DNA of 44,967 bases, taken from Lentibacillus jeotgali. Lineage in GTDB: Bacteria > Bacillota > Bacilli > Bacillales > Amphibacillaceae. Below are positions 23,473-31,939 of the stretch, piece after piece (the first letter of the stretch is position 1; each line of letters starts with the position of its first letter). The DNA lies in contig NZ_AGAV01000011.1 of NCBI RefSeq assembly GCF_000224785.1, positions 1 through 44,967 of the forward strand. Direction: 5' to 3'. A program made the translations under genes and the position numbers. Below the pieces are notes generated by a model, which was not told where the DNA came from, made no database searches, and saw nothing but the letters and a program-made list of their open reading frames with translations.

Positions 23473-24444
23473 ATGACAAACAATAAAACAAAAACAATGC
23501 TTAGAAAACCAGACTGGTTAAAAATTAATATAAACACAAGTGATTCGTATAAGAGACTTAAGAAATTAATGCGAGAGAAACGGTTGAATACTGTTTGTGA
23601 AGAGGCGAAGTGTCCTAACTTGCACGAATGCTGGAGTGAGCGACAAACAGCAACTTTCATGATATTAGGTGATACATGCACACGTGGTTGTCGTTTCTGT
23701 GCTGTGAAAACAGGACGACCAAATGAACTTGACTGGGGGGAGCCGCAACGTGTGGCTGAGTCTGTCGAGGTTATGGGACTCAAGCACGTCGTTATTACAG
23801 CCGTTGCAAGGGACGATTTAAACGACGGTGGTGCAGCTGTTTTTGCAGAAACAGTGAATCAAGTGCATAAACGCAATCCCGGAACGACTGTCGAAATCCT
23901 ACCATCCGATATGAAAGGGGATTATGACAGCCTGAATATGCTAATGGGATCAAAACCGGATATATTCAACCATAATGTTGAAACAGTACGTCGTTTGACA
24001 AAACGTGTGCGAGCAAAAGCAACTTATGATTGCTCCCTTGAACTTTTGCAGCGTGTGAAAAATATTGCGCCAAATACCCCAACAAAGTCGAGTATAATGC
24101 TCGGGCTTGGGGAAACGAAAGAAGAAATTTTAGAGACGATGGATGATCTTTTAGCACACGATGTGAATATTATGACTATTGGTCAATACTTACAACCTTC
24201 CACGAAGCATTTATATGTGGAAAAATACTATCATCCGGATGAATTCGAGGAGCTAAGGAAAATCGCACTTGAAAAAGGGTTTCATCATTGTCAGTCAGGC
24301 CCGCTGGTGCGCTCTTCTTATCATGCCGATGAACAAGTGACTGCGGCATCCGCACAACGCCGTATTCAATATATGAAAGGCTATGAAGAATTCGCCGGAA
24401 AAGAAGCCGATTTTTCCTTGAAAGATATGCTTCAATCAGATTAA
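23473..24444 (+). CDS. lipA: Lipoyl synthase
   Basis: 323 residues. Radical-SAM enzyme with both iron-sulfur clusters: auxiliary cluster Cys in [13 protein letters not shown] and the SAM-binding [15 protein letters not shown] (CxxxCxxC). The C-terminal RSSYHAD carries the Ser that ligates the auxiliary cluster. It inserts two sulfurs into octanoyl-GcvH made by LipM. ATG at 23473 lies 7 bases after lipM; the ribosome binding site AGGAGTG is inside the lipM end, so translation is coupled. Confidence 0.97.
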   Translation: MTNNKTKTMLRKPDWLKININTSDSYKRLKKLMREKRLNTVCEEAKCPNLHECWSERQTATFMILGDTCTRGCRFCAVKTGRPNELDWGEPQRVAESVEVMGLKHVVITAVARDDLNDGGAAVFAETVNQVHKRNPGTTVEILPSDMKGDYDSLNMLMGSKPDIFNHNVETVRRLTKRVRAKATYDCSLELLQRVKNIAPNTPTKSSIMLGLGETKEEILETMDDLLAHDVNIMTIGQYLQPSTKHLYVEKYYHPDEFEELRKIALEKGFHHCQSGPLVRSSYHADEQVTAASAQRRIQYMKGYEEFAGKEADFSLKDMLQSD

Positions 24445-24522
24445 GAATGAAACAAGGACAAAGTGTGTGCTTGTCAATATCTATAACTTGATAGTGAAAA
24501 TCCACTATAACTTTTGATATCT

Positions 24523-24575
24523 GAAAACAGCCAATACCCCCCCGATCTGTAAGGGTCAAGGCTGTTTTCTTATTT
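24523..24575 (+). terminator. Terminator after lipA (bidirectional)
   Basis: GAAAACAGCC (24523-24532) pairs with GGCTGTTTTC (24560-24569), with an inner CCC/GGG pair, then TTATTTATTTT. An A-rich left arm makes it work on both strands. Confidence 0.8.
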
Positions 24576-24737
24576 ATTTTAGCTGCAAAAATTAAATTAT
24601 TACCTTCCACTTGTAATCTACTTACTTTGCCCCTGGTGACAGCTTCGCTGGTACTACCCCTAATAGATGATAAGAAGAGTCGGAATTTTTAACGCGAAAA
24701 ATACTTATAATCAAGTGGGTTGAATATACCGCAAGAC

Positions 24738-24828
24738 CAGCTAATATCAGAAAAACACTATTCAATCATCGGGCGCTATTCACTAATAGTGTGCCAACAC
24801 CGTATATTAGCCATATTGTTGAGTAACC
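24738..24828 (+). repeat. GGGCGC repeat, copy 22 (with upstream extension)
   Basis: Upstream extension agctaatatcagaaaa, then ttcaatcatcGGGCGC, tattcactaatagtgtg, ccaacaccgtatattagcc, atattgttgag. The extension taatatcagaaaa recurs before copies 25, 31 and 32. Confidence 0.85.
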
Positions 24829-24881
24829 ATGTGTTAAAATAAAAATCAATTTTGATTATGACTTTGAAGGAGGTATACAAA

Positions 24882-25151
24882 GTGGACATATACCAACAGC
24901 GTGCCATGCCAAAGAGGAAAAATATATTGCTTGAAATTAGTAGAATTATCATATTAACAGCTGGTGTCGGTTTATCACTTTATTTTACACTTACCGGACA
25001 TTTTGAGCTGATGTCTACTATATTTTTTGTAGCAGGAGCATTCATGTTCGGTTTTTTCGATCCTGAAATGAGTCAAAAAAAACAAATTATAACGACTATA
25101 CTGGCGGCTTTATTCATTTTCATTTCATCAATTTGTACTTTTTTGGATTAG
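24882..25151 (+). CDS. Two-helix membrane protein, unknown
   Basis: 89 residues from GTG at 24882 with AAGGAGG 9 bases upstream; the first in-frame ATG at 24852 lies before the ribosome binding site. A basic N-terminus (QRAMPKRKN) is followed by IILTAGVGLSLYFTLTGHF, then LMSTIFFVAGAFMFGFFDPE and a final hydrophobic ILAALFIFISSICTFL. Three segments, the last two close together. Function unknown. Single gene between repeats 22 and 23. Confidence 0.7.
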   Translation: MDIYQQRAMPKRKNILLEISRIIILTAGVGLSLYFTLTGHFELMSTIFFVAGAFMFGFFDPEMSQKKQIITTILAALFIFISSICTFLD

Positions 25152-25206
25152 TCGTTATCTTTATTCATTATATCTAGTTATCAACCTGTAATATTGGGCA
25201 GTCTTC

Positions 25207-25268
25207 CTCAAAAGGGCGCTAATCTCTAATAAGAAATTACCGCCAAACTGCATATAGGAGTAACAGAA
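25207..25268 (+). repeat. GGGCGC repeat, copy 23
   Basis: ctcaaaaGGGCGC, taatctctaataagaaatta, CCGCC, aaactgcatataggag. Same layout as copy 16 with a drifted right arm. Confidence 0.75.
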
Positions 25269-25397
25269 TGTACATGGTAAGGAAATCAATTATATTCACA
25301 AATGTGTCCTTTCAATGTTTTCCTCCATTCCAGGCAGATTTTTTGATAAAACATAAAAAAGGTAACATACTTTATAGTGAAAATAGGAGGGATATCA

Positions 25398-25790
25398 ATG
25401 AATTCAAAAGAATTGAGAGAAAAAATTGATGCTAGTTGTCAAGAACATGACAGTTTATATGGAAAATTAGTAAAGCCTATTAACGACATGCTTATAAATG
25501 TCGATGCAGATATATCAGAAAAAACAGCAAATCAAATTTTGGATAACCTGGAACTATTTCATCAGGGTGAAAAGTATATAGCAGATTGTCATCTAGACGA
25601 AAGTAATAATTTTATTGAAGATGGAATACAGGCATTTAAAAAAGGGAACCTTAGTGATGGAGCCTTACAAATGTTTGGTGCAGGGTTGAATTTTGCTAGT
25701 TTTTCTACTAAGGTTGCTTCATCCAAAAATATCAATCCACATAATATGCTTGACGAACGATTCAAATTAATAAAAAGGGAATTAGGATAA
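25398..25790 (+). CDS. Helical cytoplasmic protein, unknown
   Basis: 130 residues from ATG at 25398 with AGGAGGGAT upstream. Soluble and mostly helical: KELREKIDASCQEHDSLYGK, EKTANQILDNLELFHQGEKY, DGIQAFKKGNLSDGALQMFG. The last part has an amphipathic helix with glycine turns. No family recognised; no membrane segment or signal peptide. Single gene between repeats 23 and 24. Confidence 0.65.
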   Translation: MNSKELREKIDASCQEHDSLYGKLVKPINDMLINVDADISEKTANQILDNLELFHQGEKYIADCHLDESNNFIEDGIQAFKKGNLSDGALQMFGAGLNFASFSTKVASSKNINPHNMLDERFKLIKRELG

Positions 25791-26054
25791 AAATCAAAAA
25801 TACAGGAAAATACAATTTATGTTTGTTCATCAGGACGCAGATTTGTAATGATTTGCGTCTTATTTTGGTATATAGGGCTATTTGATTGCGGGATCGTAGG
25901 TTGATTTAAGGGATTACGTTATTTGGAACATAGAATAGTCTTCCAGAAATGGGCGCGAGAATCTAATAATAATGGAGTAAGCCATTTTCAGCTAAAAAAC
26001 GAACTGTGTTACGATGTTTATATAGTTCCTATTTTTTGAAAAGGGTGAATTTAA
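25791..26054. other. Gap containing repeat 24 and a short hairpin
   Basis: Contains GGACGCAGATttgtaatgATTTGCGTCTTATTTT near 25832-25866, an imperfect hairpin (GACGCA/TGCGTC) followed by T-rich sequence, probably the terminator of the preceding gene. The rest is repeat 24 and non-coding sequence. Confidence 0.5.
25940..25990 (+). repeat. GGGCGC repeat, copy 24 (degenerate)
   Basis: ttccagaaatGGGCGC, gagaatctaataataatgg, agtaagccatttt. The core is intact; the right arm is lost. Confidence 0.55.
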
Positions 26055-26150
26055 ATGTCAATAGGCGCATGGATAGCAGTTTCCACTGGTATATTTATAG
26101 CCGCGTTTTCTGGGGTGTTTTATAATTCACAAAAGAGAAGGAAAAAATGA
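26055..26150 (+). CDS. Tiny membrane peptide (31 aa)
   Basis: ATG at 26055 with AAAGGGTGAAT 6 bases upstream. One helix (WIAVSTGIFIAAFSGVFY), then a basic end NSQKRRKK. Single-pass with a positive cytoplasmic tail, the layout of small regulatory membrane peptides. It is the only reading frame between repeats 24 and 25, which supports its being the cassette's gene. Confidence 0.5.
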   Translation: MSIGAWIAVSTGIFIAAFSGVFYNSQKRRKK

Positions 26151-26181
26151 TTTACACGGTTCTTTTGTATGTTTGTGGATA

Positions 26182-26263
26182 TTAGCTAATAACAGAAAAT
26201 GGTCTACTCAATCAACGGGCGCCTATCCGGAATAAGTCTTAGTGCCCTCTAGGTTGTTGAACA
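26182..26263 (+). repeat. GGGCGC repeat, copy 25 (with upstream extension)
   Basis: agctaataacagaaaa, then tcaatcaacGGGCGC, ctatccggaataagtctta, GTGCCC, ...gttgttgaac. Resembles copy 2. Confidence 0.85.
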
Positions 26264-26286
26264 AGGTGAATTGGGAGGTTTTTTTG

Positions 26287-27015
26287 ATGGAAAAAATGTT
26301 GGGTTCAAACGCAGCGTTAAAAAAAGTTGTAAACTTGTTTGTTCAAGGCTGGGTTTATTGTCGTCGTGAACCGACAACTCAACTTCATGAATTCGATACC
26401 ATGAAGCATGTTAATTTTGGTACAGAAGTTGTTGGGAGAACAAATGAATTTTTTGTCTGGGATTCAAATCTTAGGCATGTTATAAGTACGATACATGAAC
26501 AATTTGCTCAGAAAGAGCATTGGCTGACCGTGTTTACCAATGAAAAGCCGGATAATAACGATATTGAAGGATATAAGTTTTCAAATTCAGAATATCTTAT
26601 GATATTAGATTTGGAAGACCATTCTTTTGAAACAGGCGATAAGGTTATAAGGAGAGTCCAAACAAAAGAGGAAGCACAATATATCAATGACTTTTTCGAT
26701 AAAGTAGTTATTGACCTTAAAAAAATGGACGATCCATGTCTGCATTATTATGTTGGTGAAGAGAACGGAGAGCTTACATCTCATGGTCGATATTCGATTT
26801 TAGATAATACTGTTTGTCTGGATAGAATTTTCACCGCAGAAATTCACAGGGGAAAAGGGATTGCTAAAGCACTTTGCCAAAAAATGCTCTTGGATGCAAA
26901 GGAGGAAGGTGCTGTCAAAGGTGTCCTTGCATCTAGTCAAATGGGGCATCCTTTATATCTAAAACTAGGTTACCGAGATGTATCTAAAATGTGGGTGTTC
27001 GAAAGACAATCTTAA
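26287..27015 (+). CDS. GNAT family N-acetyltransferase
   Basis: 242 residues from ATG at 26287, with GGGAGG 10 bases upstream; the ORF is open further up but only into repeat 25. The C-terminal ~90 residues form the GNAT core: DRIFTAEIHRGKGIAKALCQ (motif A, R-G-x-G-I/A), then ASSQMGHPLYLKLGYRDVS (motif B). The N-terminal ~120 residues are a separate domain (WLTVFTNEKPDNNDIEGYKF) seen in two-domain GNATs. Acetyl acceptor unknown. Second GNAT cassette in the window. Confidence 0.85.
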   Translation: MEKMLGSNAALKKVVNLFVQGWVYCRREPTTQLHEFDTMKHVNFGTEVVGRTNEFFVWDSNLRHVISTIHEQFAQKEHWLTVFTNEKPDNNDIEGYKFSNSEYLMILDLEDHSFETGDKVIRRVQTKEEAQYINDFFDKVVIDLKKMDDPCLHYYVGEENGELTSHGRYSILDNTVCLDRIFTAEIHRGKGIAKALCQKMLLDAKEEGAVKGVLASSQMGHPLYLKLGYRDVSKMWVFERQS

Positions 27016-27016
27016 G

Positions 27017-27070
27017 TAAACGGGCGCAGTCATTGAATAAGCATATGCCTGAATTGGGCCAGTTAATGGG
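27017..27070 (+). repeat. GGGCGC repeat, copy 26
   Basis: gtaaacGGGCGC, agtcattgaataagc, atatgcctgaattgggcc, agttaatgg. Plus orientation although the next gene is on the minus strand. Confidence 0.75.
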
Positions 27071-27077
27071 GAGTGAT

Positions 27078-27118
27078 AAAACTGGAGCGCTTGCATTAAG
27101 GCTTACACTCCAGTTTTA
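27078..27118. terminator. Bidirectional terminator
   Basis: AAAACTGGAG (27078-27087) pairs with CTCCAGTTTT (27108-27117), about a 20-base loop, with T or A runs at both sides. It serves the minus-strand glyoxalase-like gene and possibly the plus-strand GNAT. Confidence 0.75.
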
Positions 27119-27120
27119 TT

Positions 27121-27546
27121 TCAGTTTTGAATTTCAGTATAAACCTGAAAGGTCACACCGAATTTGTCTGTTACATCTCCAAAACCGGGGCTAAAAGGTT
27201 CTTCTCCAAACGGCATATTGAATTTACCGTCTTGCTGCAAGGCTTCAAAAATTCGTTTTGATTTTTCCACATCATTCGTTGAAATACAAATTGTTACTTG
27301 TTTGCCCTTTTCAATAGGTGAAGAATCGGGAGCATCCGAAAACATGAGTTCCGATCCACCAACTTGTAGTTTTGCGTGTGCCACAAGATCTTTCAAATCA
27401 TCTGTAAAAGTATTAGGCATTTCTGACATATCTCCGTAAGTCATAATTGAGAGGACTTCGGCGCCGATTGCTTGTTCATAAAACTGAATCGCCTTTTTTG
27501 CATTCCCTTCCATATTTAAATAAGGGGTAAGTTTCACTGTTATCAT
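27121..27546 (-). CDS. VOC/glyoxalase-superfamily protein (PhnB-like)
   Basis: 141 residues from ATG at 27546 with AAGGAG 7 bases upstream; a TTG at 27552 touches the site and is unlikely. The pattern VKLTPYLNMEGNAKKAIQFY, GAEVLSIMTYGDM, HAKLQVGGSELMFSDAP, QQDGKFNMPFGEEPFSPGFG matches PhnB/YjdN-like members of the vicinal-oxygen-chelate superfamily. Catalytic metal ligands are not clearly complete, and members may be fosfomycin/bleomycin-type resistance or unknown-substrate enzymes. On the minus strand between two plus-oriented repeats. Confidence 0.85.
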   Translation of the reverse strand: MITVKLTPYLNMEGNAKKAIQFYEQAIGAEVLSIMTYGDMSEMPNTFTDDLKDLVAHAKLQVGGSELMFSDAPDSSPIEKGKQVTICISTNDVEKSKRIFEALQQDGKFNMPFGEEPFSPGFGDVTDKFGVTFQVYTEIQN

Positions 27547-27669
27547 GATCAACTCCTTAGTTTTTGTTTTTCAATTGTAGCATCTAAATGATGCTTTGAT
27601 TTCTCTTCGATTGCTATTTTGAAAGTAAACAACATAAAACGGTGCTTTTTTGTTAATCATGTGTTATTC

Positions 27670-27700
27670 CTTAATCGGGAGCGCTTCTCGAATAGATACC
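27670..27700 (+). repeat. GGGCGC-type repeat, copy 27
   Basis: cttaatcGGGAGCGC, ttctcgaatagatacc. One inserted base in the core. It lies between the stop codons or ends of two minus-strand genes and is still in plus orientation. Confidence 0.5.
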
Positions 27701-27704
27701 AGGT

Positions 27705-29048
27705 TTACAGATTTCTCCTTTTAAACAACTCCAGAATTCCGTCTGCAATTTTTTGAACACCAATGTTGATTGATGAATCATCAACTTGGGAAATACTGAG
27801 CCTAAGAATATTTTCTTTTTTGAACTCCGGTAGGTACATTTTTCTCGCATCGGCAAGATATACATCCTTTTTCTTTAAGTGTTCAATGAGCCTTTTTGCT
27901 TTTAGCTGATGAGGTAATTCAATAGTGGAGTAGAATCCTGATACCGATCCTGAATAAGACGTCGAAGGTGGCAGATATCTTTTATACGCCTCCTGCAAAA
28001 GTGAGCCTTTGTTACTATATATCCTTCGCATCTTTTGAATATGCGTATGGAACATTCCGCTTTTTAAATAGACTTCAAGCGCACCTTGTGTAAGTACGGG
28101 TGTATGTAAATCAGCAGCGAATTTTGCTCGCAAAAAGGTTCCCCTCATTTCTTCTGGAATAACTGTTAAACCAAGCCTTAGTCCAGGAAGCATAACCTTT
28201 GAAAAACTTTTCGTATAGATCACTCTTCCCGAGGTGTCGTAAGCAAACATAGGATCTTTTTTTATATCTAAATCGAGATCCCCCATGTAATCATCCTCAA
28301 TAATATAAACATCATATTTTTGAGCTAATTCCACGATCTTTTTCTTTTCAACGTTCGTGTAGCTGTGTCCAGTAGGGTTATGAAACCTTGGTACCGTGTA
28401 AAAAAACTTGATATTGTTATGCTTAAAAATATCTTCTAAGCGCTGAAAGTCTATGCCGGATCTAGTAACCTCTACTCCAAATGTATCAGCATTTTTAAGT
28501 CGAGCCGATTCAATAAACCCTGCATGAGTTGGCTGTTCTAGGCAAATATTGTTTTTGCCATTGGGAAAAGGAAGCGAGACAAAAAGGTCAAGCGCTTGTT
28601 GCGAACCTGACACAACATAAATTCTTTCCGGCACAGTAAAAACCTGTAAATCTTGCAAATGATTGGCCAGTTGAACGCGCAATGAATGCAGTCCTTGTAT
28701 CTCCGAATAAGTAAACATTTCTTCCTTATATATTTCAATTGCCTGATTAATGCAATGCTGAAAGTCACGATAAGGCATTATCTGTTTATCGGGGCCAGCA
28801 GACAAAAAATCGATTTGTTGTTTCTCTTTTGTCGCTGGACGATAACCCTCCACAAGGTAATAACCACTTTTGGGTACAGCGTATATAATATGTTTGTTTT
28901 CCATTTCTTGATAAGCCTTAATAATTGTATTTCTACTGCACTTCAGCTTGTCAGATAATGCTCTTATGGAAGGTAATTTTGTTCCCGGATTTAGTTTGCC
29001 TGCAACTATCCGTTGGTCGATCTCCTTCATAATCTTTATATATTTCAT
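27705..29048 (-). CDS. MocR-type regulator (GntR HTH plus aminotransferase fold)
   Basis: 447 residues from ATG at 29048 with GGAGGAC upstream. Residues 1-70 are a GntR winged helix (KLNPGTKLPSIRALSDKLKC, RNTIIKAYQEME). From about residue 100 it is a class I aminotransferase fold: YVVSGSQQALDL, HNPTGHSYT, IIEDDYMGDLDL, and the PLP lysine in YTKSFSKVMLPGLRLG. MocR proteins sense PLP or amino compounds and control a divergent gene. That divergent partner is missing; an IS21-family element begins 158 bases upstream. Confidence 0.92.
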   Translation of the reverse strand: MKYIKIMKEIDQRIVAGKLNPGTKLPSIRALSDKLKCSRNTIIKAYQEMENKHIIYAVPKSGYYLVEGYRPATKEKQQIDFLSAGPDKQIMPYRDFQHCINQAIEIYKEEMFTYSEIQGLHSLRVQLANHLQDLQVFTVPERIYVVSGSQQALDLFVSLPFPNGKNNICLEQPTHAGFIESARLKNADTFGVEVTRSGIDFQRLEDIFKHNNIKFFYTVPRFHNPTGHSYTNVEKKKIVELAQKYDVYIIEDDYMGDLDLDIKKDPMFAYDTSGRVIYTKSFSKVMLPGLRLGLTVIPEEMRGTFLRAKFAADLHTPVLTQGALEVYLKSGMFHTHIQKMRRIYSNKGSLLQEAYKRYLPPSTSYSGSVSGFYSTIELPHQLKAKRLIEHLKKKDVYLADARKMYLPEFKKENILRLSISQVDDSSINIGVQKIADGILELFKRRNL

Positions 29049-29205
29049 GATGTCCTCCTTTCCTCATTTCTGTATGGGTACAGTGCCAGAAAAAGAACAT
29101 TTAGATTTTGTATGCTATTTATTATACTTAAACTTAAGGGTAGCAGAAAGAGAAAGAAGGCCTTCTGATAGTTTTATATTTTAGCTGCCTAAACAAAATT
29201 GTATT
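29049..29205. promoter_or_regulatory. Upstream region of the MocR gene
   Basis: Contains a likely minus-strand promoter and the ribosome binding site of the MocR gene; no plus-strand gene. Direct or inverted MocR operator sites could not be identified. The IS21 element begins at 29206. Confidence 0.35.
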
Positions 29206-29455
29206 TGTCAACTCAAAATCCGGCCAAATGTTCATTTAATTTCCGACCAATTGTGAATAGTTCACATGTGTTTTTCACAAAAAATATCTTACATGTCAAC
29301 ACCGTCCAATAAGCTCTCTATCTATGAAATTTTCAAGGTACAGTTAATCTCATTGGCTTTATCGGCATCAATATCTGTGTATGAATAGCTGAGTCTTATT
29401 ACACTAATCCCCCCCTCTAAAGCCTGCTTGCTGCTTATGCAGGTAATATTCACGG

Positions 29456-30235
29456 TTAGCCACTACCCTGAGTTCCCAGCCATTCCTTGGTTTCTTTCAT
29501 ACGGTAAGAGCTCCCGTTCATATTAACAATATGGGCCTGATGGGTAAGCCGGTCAATCATCGCTGCTGTCATCACCTCATCCTGAAAAATCTCGCCCCAG
29601 CGTTCAAAAGATAAATTCGTTGTAATAATCGTCGACTTACGACCTGCCCGCAATGAAAGGTGGGTGAAGAGCTGTTCAGCCCCTTCTTTATCAAATGAAA
29701 TATAGCCCATTTCATCGGCAATCACAAGGTCATATTTTTCAAACCGACTTTGAAAGTTTCGAAGGGTGTTCTCTGCCCGTGTTTCCTTGATTTGATTCAC
29801 AAGGAGGGGGACACTCGTAAACCACACTTTGAATCCTTCCAAACAGGCCTTCATCCCCAAACCGATAGATAGATGCGTTTTCCCCGTCCCGGAATTTCCT
29901 GAAAAAATGACATTCCGTCCTTCACGGATGAAATCCAGGGATTTCAAGGTTTTAAGTTTCTTCTGAGCATCTTCTGGCAAGTCTGGAACCGAAAGGTCCT
30001 CCAAGTATTTTTTCTGACTAAATGCAGCCCGACGGACACGGTTGTATCGGGCGGATTCCCGGCGTGCATCACGCTCTTTCTGAAGAAGATGGGCCAGAAA
30101 CGCTTCATAACCACTATCCTGCAGATTGGCTTCTGAAGCATGCTCCGCCACGTGTTTGCGTATCATCGGCAACTTTAGTTCTTTCGCATAATCTTCAACA
30201 TCTGCGAGCCATTCCTTTTGGGTTTTGAGTGTCAA
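29456..30235 (-). CDS. istB: IS21-family helper ATPase IstB
   Basis: 259 residues. AAA+ ATPase: Walker A FSGNSGTGKTHLSIGLG, Walker B YDLVIADEMGY, and the sensor region STIITTNLSFERWGE, closely related to DnaC. IstB stimulates IstA and helps select targets. Its start overlaps the istA stop by 4 bases (ATGA-type), so translational coupling is expected. Intact. Confidence 0.94.
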   Translation of the reverse strand: MTLKTQKEWLADVEDYAKELKLPMIRKHVAEHASEANLQDSGYEAFLAHLLQKERDARRESARYNRVRRAAFSQKKYLEDLSVPDLPEDAQKKLKTLKSLDFIREGRNVIFSGNSGTGKTHLSIGLGMKACLEGFKVWFTSVPLLVNQIKETRAENTLRNFQSRFEKYDLVIADEMGYISFDKEGAEQLFTHLSLRAGRKSTIITTNLSFERWGEIFQDEVMTAAMIDRLTHQAHIVNMNGSSYRMKETKEWLGTQGSG

Positions 30236-31806
30236 TGAGCCACCTCCGTTGGTTGTGCTATTTGAAATAATTGATCATAATCTTTCATATGATTCCGAGC
30301 CTGTTCGTTAATCGTTTTTGTGGCCTGCGATGATGGTTTTGTATGGCCGGGGTTCTCCTTATGCTTGTCACACATCACTTTAATTTTATCAGTCGTCACA
30401 TGTTGCGGATGGATAGATTCGAGTCTGTCAATACTGGCTAAAACGTCATCGAGATTACCTTCATCCCGTAAGTAATGACATAATCCTATGAAATCACGTT
30501 CCTTACCTGTATAATAAGACTTGTAAATTTCTTTTATTTTTTGATCGGCCTGATGCAGGGCTAGACTGCCCGCCAATGCACCAGGCTTTTTTCTTAGTGT
30601 TTCTAAAATATGCGAGAGTTCCAGATTCCACCGATGGTGGCCGCTTAATCGCTCATGATCGGCTACACATGTTTCTTCATAAAAACAACGGATACGCTCG
30701 GCGTAAACTTTCACCATCACCATTTCCCCAACCAAATGATCCGGAACCGAATAACGGTTTTGATCGATGATCACGGTAGCGTATTTATCTACCCGGACAT
30801 AATCAACACGAGCCCCGTCCCATTTGGGTGGTGCTGGCAAAAGATGTTCACGTTCCTGGTCCAGTCGCTGCCTGGGGGTTTGTCCTTCATATTGGCTAAA
30901 AGGTTTCTCGTTCAGTTTGTTTAGGCACACATCCTCCAGGTATTGATTGGCCTCTTCCAAACTATTAAACGTATCCTGAAAGGCAAATGCTTTGCGCCGG
31001 ACGACATCCACACTCCTTTCCACATGGCCTTTTTCATTACCGCGGCGTATATTACAGAACCGGTATCCAAAACCATAATAAAGCATAAGTTGCATTAATC
31101 CCTCAGTCGGCTCTTTATCACCAGCCAAACGTTTGACGGCCACTTTCATGTTGTCATAGGTAATGGTCGTGTAAACACCATCTATATGGTCAAAGAAACG
31201 GGCATGTGCTTCTTGGAAGCACTCCGTGGTTTGTTTGGGAAATAAGCAGGCCCAACGGTAATTTCCATAAGCCGGTGTAAATACCGCCATTTGGAATGTA
31301 TGCATCTGTCTGCCAATCGTCAGTTTGACTTCTCCCCAATCAAATTCGCAAACATCTCCAGGAAGGTACGTCTCTTTAATAAAAGCCTCTTTGGGCCTGC
31401 GTTCCAGCTGCCTCACGAATCGCCGAACGCTACTGTAACTAATATCCATCTTTTCATCTTCCAACGCCTCATACATGTCGATGATTGTTTTTTGTTGTTT
31501 AGCTTGTCCTTTGTGACGCTTTTCCCGGTTTTCCTGAAGGAATTCCTGAACCCGCTGTTTGATTTCAGGTGTTAACTTACGTTTAGCCCGGTTACCTGTT
31601 TTATAAGTGGGTTTCTCCGTCAAGGATTCAATCAGGGCCTCGACATGAACATGCTGGCCTCCCTCCATAAGACGACTACGTTTCTTTTCGTACTCCCTAA
31701 CGTATTTACTGACGGTTTCCCGGTGGATACCGGTATCCCTCGCAATCTGCCGCATCGACCTCCCTTCGTGTGCATACAGAATTAATGCCTGGTATTTCTG
31801 GTTCAT
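30232..31806 (-). CDS. istA: IS21-family transposase IstA
   Basis: About 524 residues from ATG at 31806 or 31815; AGGAGAG lies just before 31815 so 31806 has better spacing. N-terminal HTH (SMRQIARDTGIHRETVSKYV), then a DDE integrase core with GDVCEFDWGEVKL (Asp), TYDNMKVAV (Asp) and RRGNEKGHVERSVDVVRRKAF (Glu), and the C-terminal YSVPDHLVGEMVMVKVY beta domain. Complete and probably active. Confidence 0.94.
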   Translation of the reverse strand: MNQKYQALILYAHEGRSMRQIARDTGIHRETVSKYVREYEKKRSRLMEGGQHVHVEALIESLTEKPTYKTGNRAKRKLTPEIKQRVQEFLQENREKRHKGQAKQQKTIIDMYEALEDEKMDISYSSVRRFVRQLERRPKEAFIKETYLPGDVCEFDWGEVKLTIGRQMHTFQMAVFTPAYGNYRWACLFPKQTTECFQEAHARFFDHIDGVYTTITYDNMKVAVKRLAGDKEPTEGLMQLMLYYGFGYRFCNIRRGNEKGHVERSVDVVRRKAFAFQDTFNSLEEANQYLEDVCLNKLNEKPFSQYEGQTPRQRLDQEREHLLPAPPKWDGARVDYVRVDKYATVIIDQNRYSVPDHLVGEMVMVKVYAERIRCFYEETCVADHERLSGHHRWNLELSHILETLRKKPGALAGSLALHQADQKIKEIYKSYYTGKERDFIGLCHYLRDEGNLDDVLASIDRLESIHPQHVTTDKIKVMCDKHKENPGHTKPSSQATKTINEQARNHMKDYDQLFQIAQPTEVAH

Positions 31807-31939
31807 TGTGATCATCTCTCCTGCCCCCACTTGTATATTTTACAAGTGAGATTATCAATCTACTGGCCGGATTTTCAATGAACATAGTGGTCGATTTTTA
31901 AGTTACCATATACATTCTCATGAAGGAAGGTGATAGACC

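Larger units (their letters stand above)
29206..31908 (-). mobile_element. IS21-family insertion sequence (istA/istB)
   Basis: About 2.7 kb. Terminal segments related by inversion: left TGTCAACTCAAAATCCGGCC with a second motif TTTCCGACCA, right (inverted) TGGTAACTTAAAAATCGACC followed by AAAATCCGGCC. These multiple repeats at the ends are typical of IS21. istA and istB overlap by 4 bases. 29206-29455 is the non-coding left end. It truncates the 5' part of a group II intron. Confidence 0.88.

Noticed and set aside
29206-29455. Missing 5' part of the LtrA-type intron on the far side of IS21
   Set aside because: No intron-like sequence was found left of 29206; the MocR upstream region continues straight into the IS end.
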